53,762 nucleotides of DNA. Source: an uncultured Candidatus Peregrinibacteria bacterium. Lineage in GTDB: Bacteria > Patescibacteriota > Gracilibacteria > Peribacterales > Peribacteraceae. Position 1 is the first letter of the stretch; each line of letters begins with the position of its first letter. Below, in pieces: positions 26,087 through 34,845 of this stretch. The stretch lies in NCBI GenBank assembly GCA_937863435.1, contig CALMES010000079.1, forward strand, positions 1-53,762, given 5' to 3'. The notes beneath the pieces were generated by a model that made no database searches, was not told the origin of the DNA, and saw only the letters and a list, made by a program, of their open reading frames with translations. The translations under genes were made by a program, and so were the position numbers.

Positions 26087-27907
26087 TTACGCATCATACA
26101 CCGTTTCAAACCAATTGCTCAGTTGCGTCAGGCTCGACAGTGTGTGCAGGCCGTAGTGTTTGTGCGAGACGTGGTCATCGAGAATACACCGGACATGCTG
26201 CATATTGAACAGTGACTGCATGCGTTTGTTGTCGAGCATGTGTTCCATGAGCGGCTTGCATTCGCGGCGGATCCATTTGGCGAGCGGAGGATAAAATGAT
26301 GCTTTGGAGAGCGTGTACAAATGCTTTGGCAGAATGCTGCGGTAAGTATCCTTCAGAAGGCACTTGGTGCGTCGCGGACCGACGTGCCAGTCGCTTGGCG
26401 TGCCATGAGAGGCTTCTATGATGAGCGGATCGAGAAACGGGACGCGACATTCAACGCCGCTGGCCATCGTCATGGCGTCATTCAGCCGCAGCGATTCATC
26501 GACCAGCCACAACCGGCGATCAAATTCCATAAATTCACGCACGCGGTCTTTATGCAGGTGGAGTTTCTCGAAGCGCTCCTCGAATAATTGTGTGGTGTGA
26601 TCGGCACTGAACCAGTTGCCGGCAAGGTAGGTATCGATTTCCTTGGTCGGGCGCGTCAGCAGCCGCTCCGCCAACTTGGCACCGGGCGCCATGCCAAGGA
26701 CATCGGAAGGATAGCCGAGTAGTGCCGCTGCCTTGGCTCGCCACTGCGATGGAATCGCCTGAAGAGCGCTGAGAATGTAGGCGATACGGTAGCGCGGGTA
26801 GCCACCGAACAGTTCATCGCCTCCGGCGCCGCACAGCACGACATCCACGTGTTTTTTCGCTTCGCGGGCGAGGACAAACTGGGCCATTGCAACTGAATCC
26901 GCGTTGGGCTGATCGAGTGCTTTGGCGCAGCCGGCGTACACATCGCGGCACATGTCCGCCGTTAATGTTATTTCGTGATGATCGGTACCGTAATGCTTGG
27001 CGGTGAGCAGTGCCAGTTCGGCATCGCGGTTAAACCGCTTCTGATCCTCATCTTCCGTTGCATCGAACCGGACCGTGAATGTCCGCACCGGTTGCCCCGA
27101 CTGGCTCGCCATGTGGTGCAGGACAATAGACGAGTCCATACCGCCGCTTAAAAAAATACCAATCGGCCGATCAGAAATGAGGTGATCATGCACCACTCGT
27201 TCCATGAGCAGGGGAAACTGCTTGGCGAATTCCTGCTTGGAGGCAAACGGCAGCGGCGAGACATCCGGGGAGATGATGTCGCGCTTTTCACCGCGTGGCG
27301 TGCACGTGAGTAATGTGCCGGGTGGCAAACTACTGATGCCTTCGCAGAGTGTGTCCGGTCCTGGGACGTACTGCAATCGTACATAGTGGCTCAGCGAGCG
27401 CATGTTCAGCGCCGGCTTTACCGGAAATGCTTTCAGCAGCGAGCGCATTTCGGAGGCAAAGTGGAGCTTGCCGTCGACGTGAGCGATAAACAGCGGTTTG
27501 ATGCCGCTGGAATCGCGGGCCAGAAAGAGTGTCTGCTTGCGCGTGTCGTAGAGCCCGAATGCAAACATGCCGCGCAGCTTCGAGAGAAACTCAATGCCGT
27601 AGCGGTCATACAGCTTGAGAAGCACTTCTGTATCGGTTCCTGTTTTACAGTCGAATTTCTCAGCCGACTTGAGTTCGCGGTAGTTAAAAATCTCGCCGTT
27701 ATAGACAATCACCACGCTGCCGCTGTCGTTCCACATCGGCTGATCGCCGATGGGTGTGGGGTCCAAAATCGCCAGACGCGCGTGCCCAAACGAGATATTG
27801 GCTCCTGTGTACACGGCATTTCCATCGGGTCCGCGATGCACTAAAGCCGCAAGCATACGCTCAATTTTCTGTGTATCCTCACCGATGAAGCCGGCAATAC
27901 CGCACAT
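26087..27907 (-). CDS. asnB: Asparagine synthase (glutamine-hydrolysing)-like amidotransferase 1
   Basis: This 606-residue protein has an N-terminal class II glutaminase (MCGIAGFIG with Cys2 as nucleophile after Met removal, HRGPDGN, YNGEIFNYREL, GTDTEVLL, RDSSGIKPLF). The synthetase domain has the SGGMDSS ATP-binding P-loop near residue 260 and ALCGAGGDELFGGY-type residues (VVLCGAGGDELFGGYPRY). Homologues in polysaccharide loci often amidate uronic acids rather than aspartate; that is an inference. A second, divergent copy lies at 31676-33556. The start is fixed by the catalytic Cys and by TATACT ending 6 bases before the ATG. Confidence 0.93.
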   Translation of the reverse strand: MCGIAGFIGEDTQKIERMLAALVHRGPDGNAVYTGANISFGHARLAILDPTPIGDQPMWNDSGSVVIVYNGEIFNYRELKSAEKFDCKTGTDTEVLLKLYDRYGIEFLSKLRGMFAFGLYDTRKQTLFLARDSSGIKPLFIAHVDGKLHFASEMRSLLKAFPVKPALNMRSLSHYVRLQYVPGPDTLCEGISSLPPGTLLTCTPRGEKRDIISPDVSPLPFASKQEFAKQFPLLMERVVHDHLISDRPIGIFLSGGMDSSIVLHHMASQSGQPVRTFTVRFDATEDEDQKRFNRDAELALLTAKHYGTDHHEITLTADMCRDVYAGCAKALDQPNADSVAMAQFVLAREAKKHVDVVLCGAGGDELFGGYPRYRIAYILSALQAIPSQWRAKAAALLGYPSDVLGMAPGAKLAERLLTRPTKEIDTYLAGNWFSADHTTQLFEERFEKLHLHKDRVREFMEFDRRLWLVDESLRLNDAMTMASGVECRVPFLDPLIIEASHGTPSDWHVGPRRTKCLLKDTYRSILPKHLYTLSKASFYPPLAKWIRRECKPLMEHMLDNKRMQSLFNMQHVRCILDDHVSHKHYGLHTLSSLTQLSNWFETVYDA

Positions 27908-27919
27908 GGCCCGAGTATA
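27908..27919 (-). promoter_or_regulatory. Leaderless-type promoter of asnB copy 1
   Basis: TATACT (27919-27914), in the context AGCTATACT, and spacer CGGGCC precede the ATG at 27907. Confidence 0.65.
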
Positions 27920-27927
27920 GCTTCTTC

Positions 27928-29517
27928 CTAGAGAGTTGAAAGCAGTTGTGTGCCGATACGATTGGCATTGGCCATAAGTGTCAACGTGTGCGGTTTGGCA
28001 GGCAATGCGCGAAATACCGCACTGTCAGCCACGAAGATATTGCGCGCATCACCCAACTTTCCATTGCTATCGGTGCGCAAGACCCCCGTTGCGTTGCAGG
28101 CAATGGTACCGGCGTAATGGCTCGTCGATGCCTCGGGAAGCAGGAGTGTTTTAACCGGCAGTAAGCCGATTTTTCTCATCGCCCGATGCTGGCGCGTAAG
28201 ACATTTCTGCCGCAGCGATCGTTCTGTGTTCGGCACTGCCATACGAATGGATGTGAGGCCAAACGGATGATTCGTCTGCTCTATCGACAGCGTATTTTTT
28301 TCTGATGGAAAACCCGGAAAGCGAATGTCGGCAATGACAAGCGATGGCGCCAGTGCAGCGAGAATGCGCAGAGCGTTCGGTGATGCCAGCGGGACCGATG
28401 ACAGCAGGCGAAACAGCAGCAGAGAGCGGTAGCTGTATAACTGCGCGCAACTCTGCTCAAAGCCGTCACGCATCACTTCATCGCGAATGACCAATTGGCA
28501 GAGACTCGATCGTTTCTTAGGACCGGAATTGCCGAGACTTGAAGGATGAAAACAGGCGCTGAGCACGTGTGGCTTGCCGACAAAGGGAATCTCTTTCTGA
28601 TACAATCCGCGACTGAGCAGTGTGAGCCGGGCCGAACCCACGGCGCCTGCAGCCAAGATGAGCTTCCTGCCCGTGAAGGAGGTCTTTTGCGCAGGTCTGT
28701 CCTTCTCGATTGCCTCGACGATCACTTGCGTGCCTTCCTCCTGAAATGCTGTGACCACGTAGCCGGGTTTATAGACAAAATTCGCGTGCGTCGATAATTC
28801 TTTCACGCTCATCTGCGGTCTGTACACGCTGCCGCCGGCATCGGACCAATATTCCATATCATTTTCCGTTGATGCCTGCCGTGTTCCCAGTGGCTGCGTC
28901 AAAATAGCGGAATGCGGCTGGGCAACGCTCATCCGCTCTTTCGTGAGCCAATCACCTTTGCTCGCTGCTTTTTTCAAGATCAGCTGCGCATGCAAATCGG
29001 GAGTGAGTGCAGGCTGTATACCGCTGCGATTTTGCGGGCCGGAAATGCCGATGCGCCTGGTGACGATATCGTAGTGCTCTTCCATTGCGGCCGGATCCAT
29101 TCCCATTGCCTGCAATTCCTGTGGCTCCAGATACGCGCAAGCCGCGCCCCACACCGCACCAAGTCCGCCGAGTGCCAGGCTCTGAATCACCTGAGCATTG
29201 TGGAGCGACAACGGAAGAAGAGTGTCTGTATCGCGTACGGCATAGGATCTGTTGCCACTGATCTGTCCGCCGCCCAGTCCGCCCTGCAGGCCGCCAAGCG
29301 GAATCCCCGAAAAATCATCGCCGATAAACCAGCGATATTGGTCACTGTGCGTACGCCGGACATCTTCAAAGTTATCAATGGGGGCTTCCGCCATACTTGA
29401 TGGTGGCGCATTGCCGCCATCGATCATCCAGACGGTTTTTCCGGCTTCAATCAGCGGGTAAGCGCTGTGCACCGCCGCCGGTCCGCTGCCGATAATAATG
29501 ACATCACAGTCCGGCAT
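27928..29517 (-). CDS. GMC-family FAD-dependent oxidoreductase
   Basis: This 529-residue flavoprotein has the ADP-binding GSGPAAVHSAYPLIEAGKTVWMIDGG at the N-terminus, a central substrate domain, KLILAAGAVGSARLTLLS, and the GMC C-terminal signature. The latter includes HYAGTIACNATGVLRTD with the catalytic His and NIFVADSAVFRALPAKPHTLTLMANANRIG. It oxidises an alcohol group, presumably of a sugar or polyol. Its start lies inside the 3' end of the SDR gene (14-base overlap). SDR, GMC oxidoreductase, asparagine synthases and a methyltransferase form a compact set that may modify one residue. Confidence 0.88.
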   Translation of the reverse strand: MPDCDVIIIGSGPAAVHSAYPLIEAGKTVWMIDGGNAPPSSMAEAPIDNFEDVRRTHSDQYRWFIGDDFSGIPLGGLQGGLGGGQISGNRSYAVRDTDTLLPLSLHNAQVIQSLALGGLGAVWGAACAYLEPQELQAMGMDPAAMEEHYDIVTRRIGISGPQNRSGIQPALTPDLHAQLILKKAASKGDWLTKERMSVAQPHSAILTQPLGTRQASTENDMEYWSDAGGSVYRPQMSVKELSTHANFVYKPGYVVTAFQEEGTQVIVEAIEKDRPAQKTSFTGRKLILAAGAVGSARLTLLSRGLYQKEIPFVGKPHVLSACFHPSSLGNSGPKKRSSLCQLVIRDEVMRDGFEQSCAQLYSYRSLLLFRLLSSVPLASPNALRILAALAPSLVIADIRFPGFPSEKNTLSIEQTNHPFGLTSIRMAVPNTERSLRQKCLTRQHRAMRKIGLLPVKTLLLPEASTSHYAGTIACNATGVLRTDSNGKLGDARNIFVADSAVFRALPAKPHTLTLMANANRIGTQLLSTL

Positions 29518-30808
29518 TGCGCTTGAAAGAAGGAGAACGACTCTGGAGCAATCCGCTCACAGTCGATGCTGCAGCCTCTATAGTTGCGATCACGCATGTC
29601 CAGACAATATGTCCTTTCGATTGCGTGGCAGGCAGTAGCCAATCTGCTGATACCGGATCGCACTCCAGTATCGCCGCTGCAATCAGCAGTTTCTGCTGGA
29701 AGATGCAGCCTGGATGACGCAAGCGTGTCCAGCTGTCGAGCGCACGGAGACGTGATGGTTTTTTGAAAAGCGAGACATCCAGCGGACGAACATCGTTCCA
29801 TTGATGAGTCGCAAGAGCCGCGAGAAAACGGCGCGTGAGTGTATTGGATGGCTGGAATGTTCTATCGAATGATTGACCAATGTAGCGCAGCAGTCCGGCT
29901 GCTTCGTTGTGCTTCTCACGTTCTTGGCGGCTTGCGGCAATCTCTTGCAGTCCTTTCGTGAGCGGACGCGGCTCAACGCCGGTGATCTGTAAAATGGAAT
30001 CCGGATTCATTGGTATATCTTCGGCAGCCCCCAGGACATTGCTGCGACTCAGCGGTGGTTTTGGCATCCAGCGGGTGGCAAAAGCGAGGCACAAGCACAG
30101 CCAGATGGGCAGATGAATTTTATCTTTGTGCAAGCCGCGTACGACGAGAACCGCATCCACCAACTGATTGAATGTCCATGCCTCCCTGCCACCGACATCG
30201 AACGATTGTCCCGCCAATTCCGCATGCTCGAGACACCGGACAATAATGGCTGCCAGGTCATCGACGTGAATGGGATGATACGCCGCTTCGCCACTACCAA
30301 TCACCGGCACGACTGGTAAATTGGTGAATGAAAACAGACTCTGAAAAATACCGGACTGATCATCACTATAGACAACGCTTGGCAGCAGTGTGATGCTCGG
30401 AATCCCGCTGCTTTGCACTATTTGATCCGCTTGAGCTTTGGTGGAAGCATACACACCCTTCCTGGTCAGTCGTACCGATTGGGTGGAAATGTTGATGATC
30501 AACTGCACGCCATTGGCTTTACATGCGGCCACCAGATTGCCGGCACCCTCCACATTGATCGCCTTGCTATCCTTTTCATCCGACTTGCGGGCGGCCAGAT
30601 GAATCACTGCGGCTGCCCCGGCCAGCGCCTTGGTTAGCGCGATACCGTCGCGCATGTCGGCTTTGCGATACTCGACGTTCTCCGGCAGTGAGTTGCCTGG
30701 CAGTGTGCGGACAAGGGCGATCACGCGGAAGCCGGCGCCCTGCAATTGCTTCACCACTGCCGTGCCGATCATTCCGTTGCTGCCGGTAACCGCAATAGTT
30801 TGCTTCAT
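29504..30808 (-). CDS. NAD-dependent SDR with an uncharacterised C-terminal domain
   Basis: This 434-residue protein opens with an extended SDR domain (VTGSNGMIGTAVVKQLQGAGF, VIHLAARKSDEK, STQSVRLTRKGVYASTKA with YASTK as YxxxK, and HPIHVDDLAAIIVRCLEHAE). SDR similarity fades near residue 290. From there to 434 is an extension that I do not recognise, with basic/helical character and segments such as 'FQQKLLIAAAILECDPVSADWL' and 'GHIVWTCVIATIEAAASTV'. The ATG overlaps the stop of the methyltransferase (ATGA at 30805-30808). The reaction is unknown. Confidence 0.85.
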   Translation of the reverse strand: MKQTIAVTGSNGMIGTAVVKQLQGAGFRVIALVRTLPGNSLPENVEYRKADMRDGIALTKALAGAAAVIHLAARKSDEKDSKAINVEGAGNLVAACKANGVQLIINISTQSVRLTRKGVYASTKAQADQIVQSSGIPSITLLPSVVYSDDQSGIFQSLFSFTNLPVVPVIGSGEAAYHPIHVDDLAAIIVRCLEHAELAGQSFDVGGREAWTFNQLVDAVLVVRGLHKDKIHLPIWLCLCLAFATRWMPKPPLSRSNVLGAAEDIPMNPDSILQITGVEPRPLTKGLQEIAASRQEREKHNEAAGLLRYIGQSFDRTFQPSNTLTRRFLAALATHQWNDVRPLDVSLFKKPSRLRALDSWTRLRHPGCIFQQKLLIAAAILECDPVSADWLLPATQSKGHIVWTCVIATIEAAASTVSGLLQSRSPSFKRNAGL

Positions 30809-31578
30809 ACGATGCGTGTGCCAGATCCGCGCCAGCTCACTCCTTTGTACGGCGAAATGTGCACATCGGTAAATTCGGATGCGGGGAACCAGCTCGTAAT
30901 CTGCTCTTTGGTTATGAACCAGGTTTGTGGGGCGTTCAGCTTATCAAAGACGTTCAGCAGATTGCGTTTGTAACTCAGCTTGCGCCAGTTCTGGAAGTAC
31001 TCGAAAAACGGCAGGAAGCGCAGAGGCAACAAATAGAGCGTGTAAATCGGAATGTAGAGGAGGGCGGTGAGCATATGAGCGATCGCCATCACTGCCGGGC
31101 GCGGCAAATGATAGATGAGAATTGTTTTGATCGGCTCCAGTACAAATCGATTCAAGAAGTTTCCTTCGTTGCTATACACCCAGACGATCACGCGGCCGCC
31201 CTTTTTACAGTGACGGGCGATATTGGCAAACGACGCGTTCGGATTGTCGGTGTGGTGCAGTACGCCAATCGAATACACGACATCGAACTGGCGGTTGAGA
31301 TTCATGGCAGCAATATCGTCTTCGATCAGTTCCACATTACTCAGGTTTTTTGTGTGTTCCTTGGAACTGGAGAGCGCGTTTAGGTCCACGCCTGTCACTT
31401 TTTTGGCGTACGGTGAGACAAAATTAATATGCTGGCCACCGCCGCAGCCGCAATCCAGTACTTCCTTGTCCTTAAAAGTGTCGAATGTATTGGGGGAGAT
31501 CCACTCGGTAAACAGCCATTGATTGTCGTCGTAGACGTGGTCCCATTGCCAGGCCCACTCGGATTGCTTTTGTTGCAT
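30805..31578 (-). CDS. Class I SAM-dependent methyltransferase
   Basis: This 257-residue methyltransferase starts MQQKQSEWAWQWDHVYDDNQ. It has EVLDCGCGGGQHINFVSPYAKKVTGVDLN for motif I and DVVYSIGVLHHTDNPNASF. The C-terminal half has a hydrophobic block of about 45 residues (from 'TILIYHLPRPAVMAIAHMLT' on) that probably inserts in or lies on the membrane. This is common in methyltransferases acting on lipid-linked sugars. It is the first gene of the operon with the SDR and GMC protein. TACACT ends 7 bases before ATG 31578. The longer frame to 31701 would run into the divergent asnB. Confidence 0.88.
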   Translation of the reverse strand: MQQKQSEWAWQWDHVYDDNQWLFTEWISPNTFDTFKDKEVLDCGCGGGQHINFVSPYAKKVTGVDLNALSSSKEHTKNLSNVELIEDDIAAMNLNRQFDVVYSIGVLHHTDNPNASFANIARHCKKGGRVIVWVYSNEGNFLNRFVLEPIKTILIYHLPRPAVMAIAHMLTALLYIPIYTLYLLPLRFLPFFEYFQNWRKLSYKRNLLNVFDKLNAPQTWFITKEQITSWFPASEFTDVHISPYKGVSWRGSGTRIV

Positions 31579-31591
31579 GGAGCGTAGTGTA
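31579..31591 (-). promoter_or_regulatory. Leaderless-type promoter of the methyltransferase operon
   Basis: TACACT (31591-31586) and a 7-base spacer ACGCTCC precede the ATG at 31578, in the divergent gap shared with asnB copy 2. Confidence 0.55.
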
Positions 31592-31661
31592 ATGGAAAGT
31601 CGGTGGCTTCGCACGCAGGCATTTTTCACTCCACTCTTCGCTTGGCAGCGAGTCGTATTCT

Positions 31662-31675
31662 TATAGTATGAGGGC
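31662..31675 (+). promoter_or_regulatory. Promoter of asnB copy 2
   Basis: TATAGT (31662-31667) ends 8 bases before the ATG at 31676. An out-of-frame ATG sits directly after the hexamer. Confidence 0.5.
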
Positions 31676-33556
31676 ATGTGTGGAATCGCTGGCATCATCA
31701 CTTTCGACGGCGCGCAAGTAGACCAGGCACAGCTCGATGTGCTGATTGACGCGTTGGCTCACCGCGGACCAAATGGCCGCGGAACCTATGTTCATGGCTC
31801 GGTTGGCCTAGCACAACGACGCCTGTCTGTGCTCGATTTATCCGACGCAGCCAGCCAGCCGATGATCAGCAGCGACGGCAAGACAGTGCTGGTGTTTAAC
31901 GGCGAGATATACAATTTTGCCGAGAAGCGCCGCATGCTCGAAGACCGCGGTCACGTTTTCCATTCTACGGGTGATACTGAAGTGCTCTTAAAACTGTATG
32001 AAGAATTCGGGCCGCAGTGCGTGGACCATCTGCGGGGAATGTTTGCCTTTGCAGTCCACGATTTGAAGCGGGGGATTGTCTTCCTGGCGCGCGATCGGGT
32101 CGGCAAAAAACCCCTCAAGTATTTTTCGGATGGCAAGGTGTTTGCATTTGCCTCCGAATTGAAGGCGCTACGCACTCTTCCATCATGTCCCAAGTCGATG
32201 GACGCCGAGGCGGTGCACCATTACCTCACCATGATGTACGTGCCGGCGCCGGCAACCGGCATTGTGGGGATTCAGAAGCTGCCGGCAGCCACCGCGCTCA
32301 CAATCGATCTGAGCGGCAAGCCGATGGAGCAGAAAAAATACTGGGAACTGCGTTACGATACCGATGAAGCGACGCCGCTTGAAACCTGGAAGGAGAAAAT
32401 AGTGCATACGTTCAATGAGAGCGTGCATCTGCGGATGGTGGCCGATGTTCCTGTCGGCGCCTTTTTATCGGGTGGCATCGACAGTGCGGCTGTTGTTGCA
32501 TTCATGACACGCCACAGCGCGCATCCGGTTCAGACATTCTCGATTGGCAGCTCCGTCGATTCCCATAACGAACTGCCCGACGCCGACCGTATCGCCAAGT
32601 TGTTTGGCACGAATCATCATCCTCTTTTGGTTGAGCCCGATATCGTCCATTTGCTGCCGGAATTAGTTCATACCTACGAGGAGCCGTATGCCGATTCATC
32701 AGCCATTCCCACCTATTTGATCGCGCGTGAATCCCGCAAGTCGGTGACAGTGGCACTCAACGGAGACGGCGGAGACGAAAACTTTGCCGGCTACGTACGC
32801 TATCCCATTCTGCGTTTTTCCAACACGTGGGCGACCTATCCGGGATTCGTGCACGCATTGGCGCGGCTTGGCACGACGGTATTCCATCGTTTGGCCAATA
32901 CGACATTCAGCTACCGCTGTAAGCGCTTTGAACATTCCATGCATTTGCCGTGGCCGGAGCGCTCATTGCAGTACTTGAGCTTCTTTACTGACGCAGAAAA
33001 ACGCGGACTGTATGCTGCGGGCTTTGGCAAGAATTTTCCGGCAACGGACAGCTGGTACGCTGCCCGTACAGCCGATGCCAGAGAGCGTGCCAAAGAAATT
33101 CTGCATCAGAGCATGAGCATGGATATCGCATCTTATTTGGCCGACGACCTGCTGCCGAAAGTGGATTTAGGATCCATGGCATTCGGGCTGGAGGCAAGGT
33201 CGCCGTTTCTCGACCATGAACTATTGGAACTGACTGCCCGCATACCGGCGCGCTACAAGCTGCACGGCAAATCCAAGAAATGGATTCTGAAAGAAGTGCT
33301 CAAAGGCATTGTGCCGGATGAAACGCTCACGCGACCAAAATCCGGCTTCCGTCTGCCACTCGATCATTGGTTTCGAACCAATCTCGCCTCCTTCGTCGAT
33401 GACCGGCTGCTTTCAGCCGATTCAAAATTATGGGCGATCTTCGACCGCGCAAAGATGGAGACATTCTTGAAAATGTACCGGATATCAAAGGTCGATTACA
33501 GCGACCACATTTGGGCTCTGCTCTGGCTCGATGAGTGGATGAGGCAGTACACTTGA
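31676..33556 (+). CDS. asnB: Asparagine synthase (glutamine-hydrolysing)-like amidotransferase 2
   Basis: This 626-residue protein has a class II glutaminase domain beginning MCGIAGIITFDG, with HRGPNGRGTY, FNGEIYNFAEKRR and GDTEVLLKLYEEFG. The synthetase domain has FLSGGIDSAAVV (PP-loop), VALNGDGGDENFAGYVRY and LGSMAFGLEARSPFLDHELLEL. All residues expected for glutamine hydrolysis and adenylation are in place. It is divergent from the methyltransferase/SDR/GMC operon, across which lies asnB copy 1. Amidation of a sugar carboxylate made by the dehydrogenases here is plausible but inferred; ordinary asparagine synthesis remains possible. Confidence 0.94.
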   Translation: MCGIAGIITFDGAQVDQAQLDVLIDALAHRGPNGRGTYVHGSVGLAQRRLSVLDLSDAASQPMISSDGKTVLVFNGEIYNFAEKRRMLEDRGHVFHSTGDTEVLLKLYEEFGPQCVDHLRGMFAFAVHDLKRGIVFLARDRVGKKPLKYFSDGKVFAFASELKALRTLPSCPKSMDAEAVHHYLTMMYVPAPATGIVGIQKLPAATALTIDLSGKPMEQKKYWELRYDTDEATPLETWKEKIVHTFNESVHLRMVADVPVGAFLSGGIDSAAVVAFMTRHSAHPVQTFSIGSSVDSHNELPDADRIAKLFGTNHHPLLVEPDIVHLLPELVHTYEEPYADSSAIPTYLIARESRKSVTVALNGDGGDENFAGYVRYPILRFSNTWATYPGFVHALARLGTTVFHRLANTTFSYRCKRFEHSMHLPWPERSLQYLSFFTDAEKRGLYAAGFGKNFPATDSWYAARTADARERAKEILHQSMSMDIASYLADDLLPKVDLGSMAFGLEARSPFLDHELLELTARIPARYKLHGKSKKWILKEVLKGIVPDETLTRPKSGFRLPLDHWFRTNLASFVDDRLLSADSKLWAIFDRAKMETFLKMYRISKVDYSDHIWALLWLDEWMRQYT

Positions 33557-33561
33557 GTTGT

Positions 33562-34845
33562 ATGACACTTTTTCTTCGTCGCTGGCTTCGGATCGGACTG
33601 CTGCTTTATGTATTCTTGTGGTGTATTGCCCTGTTTCGATTGCTGCAGACAGACCCCAGTTTTAGCGTAGGTATCGGTGACGCCCTGTCATACAGCGAAG
33701 CCGCCGCGAATATGGTGCGTTTGCATTTTTATTCGTTTGACGGTCTGCATCCGTACTTCGATCGTGAACCTGGTTACAGCGCGTTTCTGGCTCTCGTATA
33801 TTCAGCGTTCGGTCTGTACAACCGGGTTGCTGTTTTTTTCGTACAGGGTCTTCTCCATGCGGCTGCAGTATTGATGTTTACTCGGACACTAACGAGGTTT
33901 CTGTCAGATCGCATCGCGGTCATCGTCTATCTGCTCCTCCTGACGTCGCCGTCGGTTTTTCATGTTATTTTTTCCGTTCTGCGCGAGGGGATTGCCTTGC
34001 CGCTGTTTATGAGTCTGGCAATCGTACTGCTCTATCTTCTCCAAGCCTCAACCATGCGGAGAGCGATTGTGGCGGGCACGCTGCTAGGCATGCTCATTTT
34101 GACCGTCTATTCGTATGTCTTTCTTCCGGTTTTTATTGTTTGTTTTTTCATTTTCTGCAAATTGCCGTGGAGGCACATGATTCCGATTTTGCTGATACCT
34201 GCTATTAGCGTATGTCTATGGTCCTCACGCACCGCGTATTACACAGGGGAATTCCGGCCTATTGATATTCACCGCGCAGCCGTTATGTGGCATGTGCGTG
34301 GTCAGCAGGCTGAGCATATGTACGGAATGGAGCCGTTTCGCTGTCTATGGGCAGAGTATGTCTCTCGTGAATGGAGTGGCAGGTCTCCTGTCTGCAGTTA
34401 AAATCGTCTCATGCACCTTCAGTGGCCGGATCCCATTGATACAAGCAACGATGCAGCGATTGCACAGGTGGGCAAGAAGAAAATTCTCTTGCATCCCGTG
34501 AGCTATGCCTGGCAGTCGCTTGTCAATGTTATAGAGTTACATCTGCCCTACGTAGGAGGAGGATGGAGTACTCTTTTCAACCTATCGGCACTCATCGGAT
34601 CCTTGATTGTATTCTTGGGATGCATGCTCTCCATTTGTTCTCGTGCCGTACAATGTAAAGTATGCGGCTTGTTTGGCATGCTGATTTTCTACAATACGGC
34701 AGTCTATGCGATGACAGGGGTAACGCCTCGCTATCTGATGCCGGTGTTTTTCTGCTATGCTGTTTTTGCAGCGATTGGTTTTCATGAGCTGCTCTCTTTC
34801 CTTTTTTACAGTGCAAGCCATCAGCGTCATCATTCCCGCTCTTAA
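33562..34845 (+). pseudogene. Polytopic membrane glycosyltransferase-like gene broken by an in-frame TAA
   Basis: ATG 33562 lies 5 bases after asnB. The frame encodes a protein with about eight hydrophobic helices and a first external loop 'SVGIGDALSYSEAAANMVRL', followed by HPYFDREPGYSAFLALVYSAFG, as in GT39/PMT-like proteins. After 279 codons TAA (34399-34401) interrupts ...SPVCS; the same frame reads on as NRLMHLQWPDP, then further membrane segments, to a second stop at 34845. Continuity of frame and of membrane topology on both sides of the stop indicates one ancestral gene of about 427 residues with a single nonsense change or base-call error. A truncated functional product cannot be ruled out. 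Confidence 0.75.

Noticed and set aside
34784..34811. ATG 34784 as start of the GT2 after the broken gene
   Set aside because: It adds nine hydrophobic residues before the conserved first strand and increases overlap with the upstream frame. GTG 34811 was preferred, though neither has a ribosome-binding site.
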